In this document: positions 5,687 to 6,605 of the stretch, piece after piece
Position numbering within the stretch: position 1 is the stretch's first letter
Layout: each line of letters opens with the position of its first letter
Assembly (NCBI GenBank): GCA_026982175.1
Contig: JALSHP010000019.1
Coordinates: 1 to 6,605 of the forward strand
Source of the DNA: Campylobacteraceae bacterium
GTDB lineage: Bacteria; Campylobacterota; Campylobacteria; Campylobacterales; Sulfurovaceae
Length of the DNA stretch: 6,605 bases
Reading direction: 5' to 3'
Notes under the pieces: model-generated
Seen by the model: the letters and a program-made list of their open reading frames with translations, nothing else
Databases searched by the model: none
What the model was told of the DNA's origin: nothing
Position numbers and translations under genes: made by a program

Positions 5687-6454
5687 ATGCCAAGAAAACC
5701 AAGAATAGAGATAGCAGGATATTACCACATAATAAATAGAGGAGTAGAACAAAGAGTAATCTTTAAAGAAAAAGAAGATTATGAAAAGTTTGAAGAATTG
5801 CTCTGTACTTACGCTCCAAGTTATGGAATTACCATTCATAACTATTGCCTTATGAGTAATCATTATCATCTACTCATAGAGATAGAAAAAGAAACCCTCT
5901 CAAAGTTTATGCGACAAATAAATATGAACTATGCTATCTATTTTAACAAAAAAAATAAACGCTCAGGACACCTTTGGCAAGGACGATTTAAATCATGGTA
6001 TGTTACCGATGAAGCTTACCTTTACACACTCATACTCTATATAGAACAAAACCCAGTAAAAGCAAAGATGGTTAAAAGAGTAGATTCATACCTATACTCA
6101 ACAGCTCACTATTTTTTAAATAAAGAAATATTACCAAACTGTTTAGAAAACTCCTATATTGCACAAAACTATCAAAACGATAAAGAATCCATTAGAGCTT
6201 TTTTAGAGTCACCAATAGATAGTTCAGTACTTCATCAACTCAAAAGAGGAGCGAGTTTAGTAGAAGCTTCCAATATAGACAAACGACCAAAAGAGGAAGA
6301 TTTAAAAAAGTTGTTTGAAGATGTTACAGATATTAAAGATAGAAACAGTAAAATAGTTAAAGCATACCAAGATGGTTACTCTCAACACATGATGGCAAAG
6401 GTATTGGAGTTGGCTCAATCTACGGTTAGTGGGATTGTTAAGAGGTATAGATGA
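5687..6454 (+). CDS. REP-associated tyrosine transposase with C-terminal helix-turn-helix
   Basis: This 255-residue protein is an HUH endonuclease of the Y1 transposase class (IS200-like fold), which cuts and joins single-stranded DNA through a covalent tyrosine link. The N-terminus MPRKPRIEIAGYYHIINRG is the typical RAYT opening. The metal-binding His59-x-His61 lies in MSNHYHLLIE. GHLWQGRFKS at 94-103 and YIEQNPVKA at 118-126 are conserved family blocks, with Tyr118 the likely nucleophile. Residues 205-255 add a helical region that looks like a helix-turn-helix (KAYQDGYSQHMMAKVLELAQ), probably used to recognise the element ends. This tail differs from that of the truncated neighbour. AGGAG seven bases upstream supports ATG 5687. 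The TGA stop (6452-6454) is the first three bases of the right inverted repeat. All motifs are intact, so the protein is probably active. Host-domesticated RAYTs exist, so self-mobility is not certain. Confidence 0.92.
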   Translation: MPRKPRIEIAGYYHIINRGVEQRVIFKEKEDYEKFEELLCTYAPSYGITIHNYCLMSNHYHLLIEIEKETLSKFMRQINMNYAIYFNKKNKRSGHLWQGRFKSWYVTDEAYLYTLILYIEQNPVKAKMVKRVDSYLYSTAHYFLNKEILPNCLENSYIAQNYQNDKESIRAFLESPIDSSVLHQLKRGASLVEASNIDKRPKEEDLKKLFEDVTDIKDRNSKIVKAYQDGYSQHMMAKVLELAQSTVSGIVKRYR

Positions 6455-6474
6455 TTACGTTCACCTGACCCCAT
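6452..6474 (-). repeat. Right inverted repeat of the RAYT element
   Basis: It is the exact reverse complement of 5616-5638, with the core CCTGACCCC at 6464-6472. Its first three bases are the TGA stop codon of the transposase, so the coding sequence runs directly into the element end. Confidence 0.9.
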
Positions 6475-6552
6475 ATTTTTATGCTATCAAGCTATTGCTT
6501 TATTTTTTACTTAACTGGTATAACGTGGTGAGATTTGACATATACTTACAAC

Positions 6553-6583
6553 AAGATGAAGTTTTCCCCCTTTTCTTCATCTT
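6553..6583. repeat. 9-bp stem hairpin with a mirror-symmetric pyrimidine loop
   Basis: AAGATGAAG at 6553-6561 pairs perfectly with CTTCATCTT at 6575-6583 around the 13-base loop TTTTCCCCCTTTT, which reads the same in both directions on one strand. No T-run follows on the plus strand and only a weak one (TTGTTGT) on the minus strand, so a terminator for a gene beyond the right edge is possible but weak. The rest of 6475-6605 shows no gene, tRNA or clear promoter, and it does not hold the lost N-terminal half of the truncated transposase. Confidence 0.45.
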
Positions 6584-6605
6584 ATCTATAACTTTAGGAA
6601 ACCCA

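Larger units (their letters stand above)
5616..6474 (+). mobile_element. 859-bp RAYT element bounded by perfect 23-bp inverted repeats
   Basis: The 23 bases at 5616-5638 are the exact reverse complement of 6452-6474, and together they enclose one transposase gene with its own promoter-like box and ribosome binding site. The match stops abruptly at both outer and inner edges. No target-site duplication is seen, which fits Y1/HUH enzymes because these do not duplicate target sites. The left edge abuts the truncated transposase remnant, so the element appears to be inserted in, or recombined with, an older element. The interior shows no disabling mutation, so it may be mobile. Confidence 0.75.

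Noticed and set aside
5666..5869. Minus-strand open frame opposite the start of the intact transposase
   Set aside because: It overlaps the conserved N-terminus and HUH region of the plus-strand gene and has no recognisable features of its own.
5616..6474. CRISPR-like or toxin-antitoxin interpretation of the repeats and small genes
   Set aside because: There are only two inverted repeats with no spacer array, and both genes carry clear Y1 transposase motifs.
6535..6546. TTGACA followed by TATACT as a promoter
   Set aside because: The two boxes touch, so they cannot be a -35/-10 pair, and no -10-like hexamer lies 16-18 bases after TTGACA.

Overview
The window reads as AT-rich DNA from a member of the Campylobacterota (epsilonproteobacteria). 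The strongest evidence is a complete Wolinella-type fumarate reductase operon in the order frdC-frdA-frdB. It encodes a single five-helix dihaem cytochrome b, and the spacing of its haem, FAD and Fe-S ligands matches the Wolinella succinogenes enzyme almost residue for residue. I cannot name the genus. A sulfur- or hydrogen-oxidising relative such as Sulfurovum or Sulfurimonas is a guess from the style of the proteins.

Layout. (1) Positions 1-630 hold the 3' part of a DDE transposase gene of the IS4-like type, running in from the left edge, and a likely right end of that insertion sequence. (2) Positions 614-829 on the minus strand hold an uncatalogued remnant of an Rpn/PD-(D/E)XK-family nuclease gene. 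It lacks its 5' part, and its 3' end appears to be cut by the insertion sequence. (3) Positions about 940-1030 form the frd control region: AT-rich DNA, two possible -10 boxes, and a perfect 13-bp inverted repeat at the expected transcription start. (4) Positions 1034-5151 carry frdC, frdA, frdB and an adenylate-kinase-like gene. They are tightly packed (4-nt overlap, 8-nt overlap, then a 20-nt gap), each with a good Shine-Dalgarno sequence, so they are probably one transcript. (5) Positions 5164-6474 are a nest of REP-associated tyrosine (Y1/HUH) transposase DNA. An N-terminally truncated transposase lies on the minus strand. Abutting it is an apparently intact 859-bp element bounded by perfect 23-bp inverted repeats, with an intact transposase of a different subgroup. 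(6) Positions 6475-6605 contain no gene that I can see, only a 9-bp-stem hairpin.

FrdCAB is the membrane-bound menaquinol:fumarate oxidoreductase. FrdC takes electrons from menaquinol through two haems, FrdB passes them along its [3Fe-4S], [4Fe-4S] and [2Fe-2S] clusters, and FrdA reduces fumarate at a covalently bound FAD. In this phylum the enzyme serves fumarate respiration and, in autotrophs, the reductive TCA cycle. The downstream kinase has an intact P-loop and NMP site but lacks most of the arginines expected in its LID region, which makes its activity uncertain.

The most distinctive observations are the perfectly terminally repeated transposase element with its stop codon inside the repeat, its insertion against an older related element sharing a GGGG(A/T)CAGG terminal core, the LID-depleted adenylate kinase, and the long palindrome at the frd promoter. 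I see no CRISPR array, tRNA, rRNA or defence operon.
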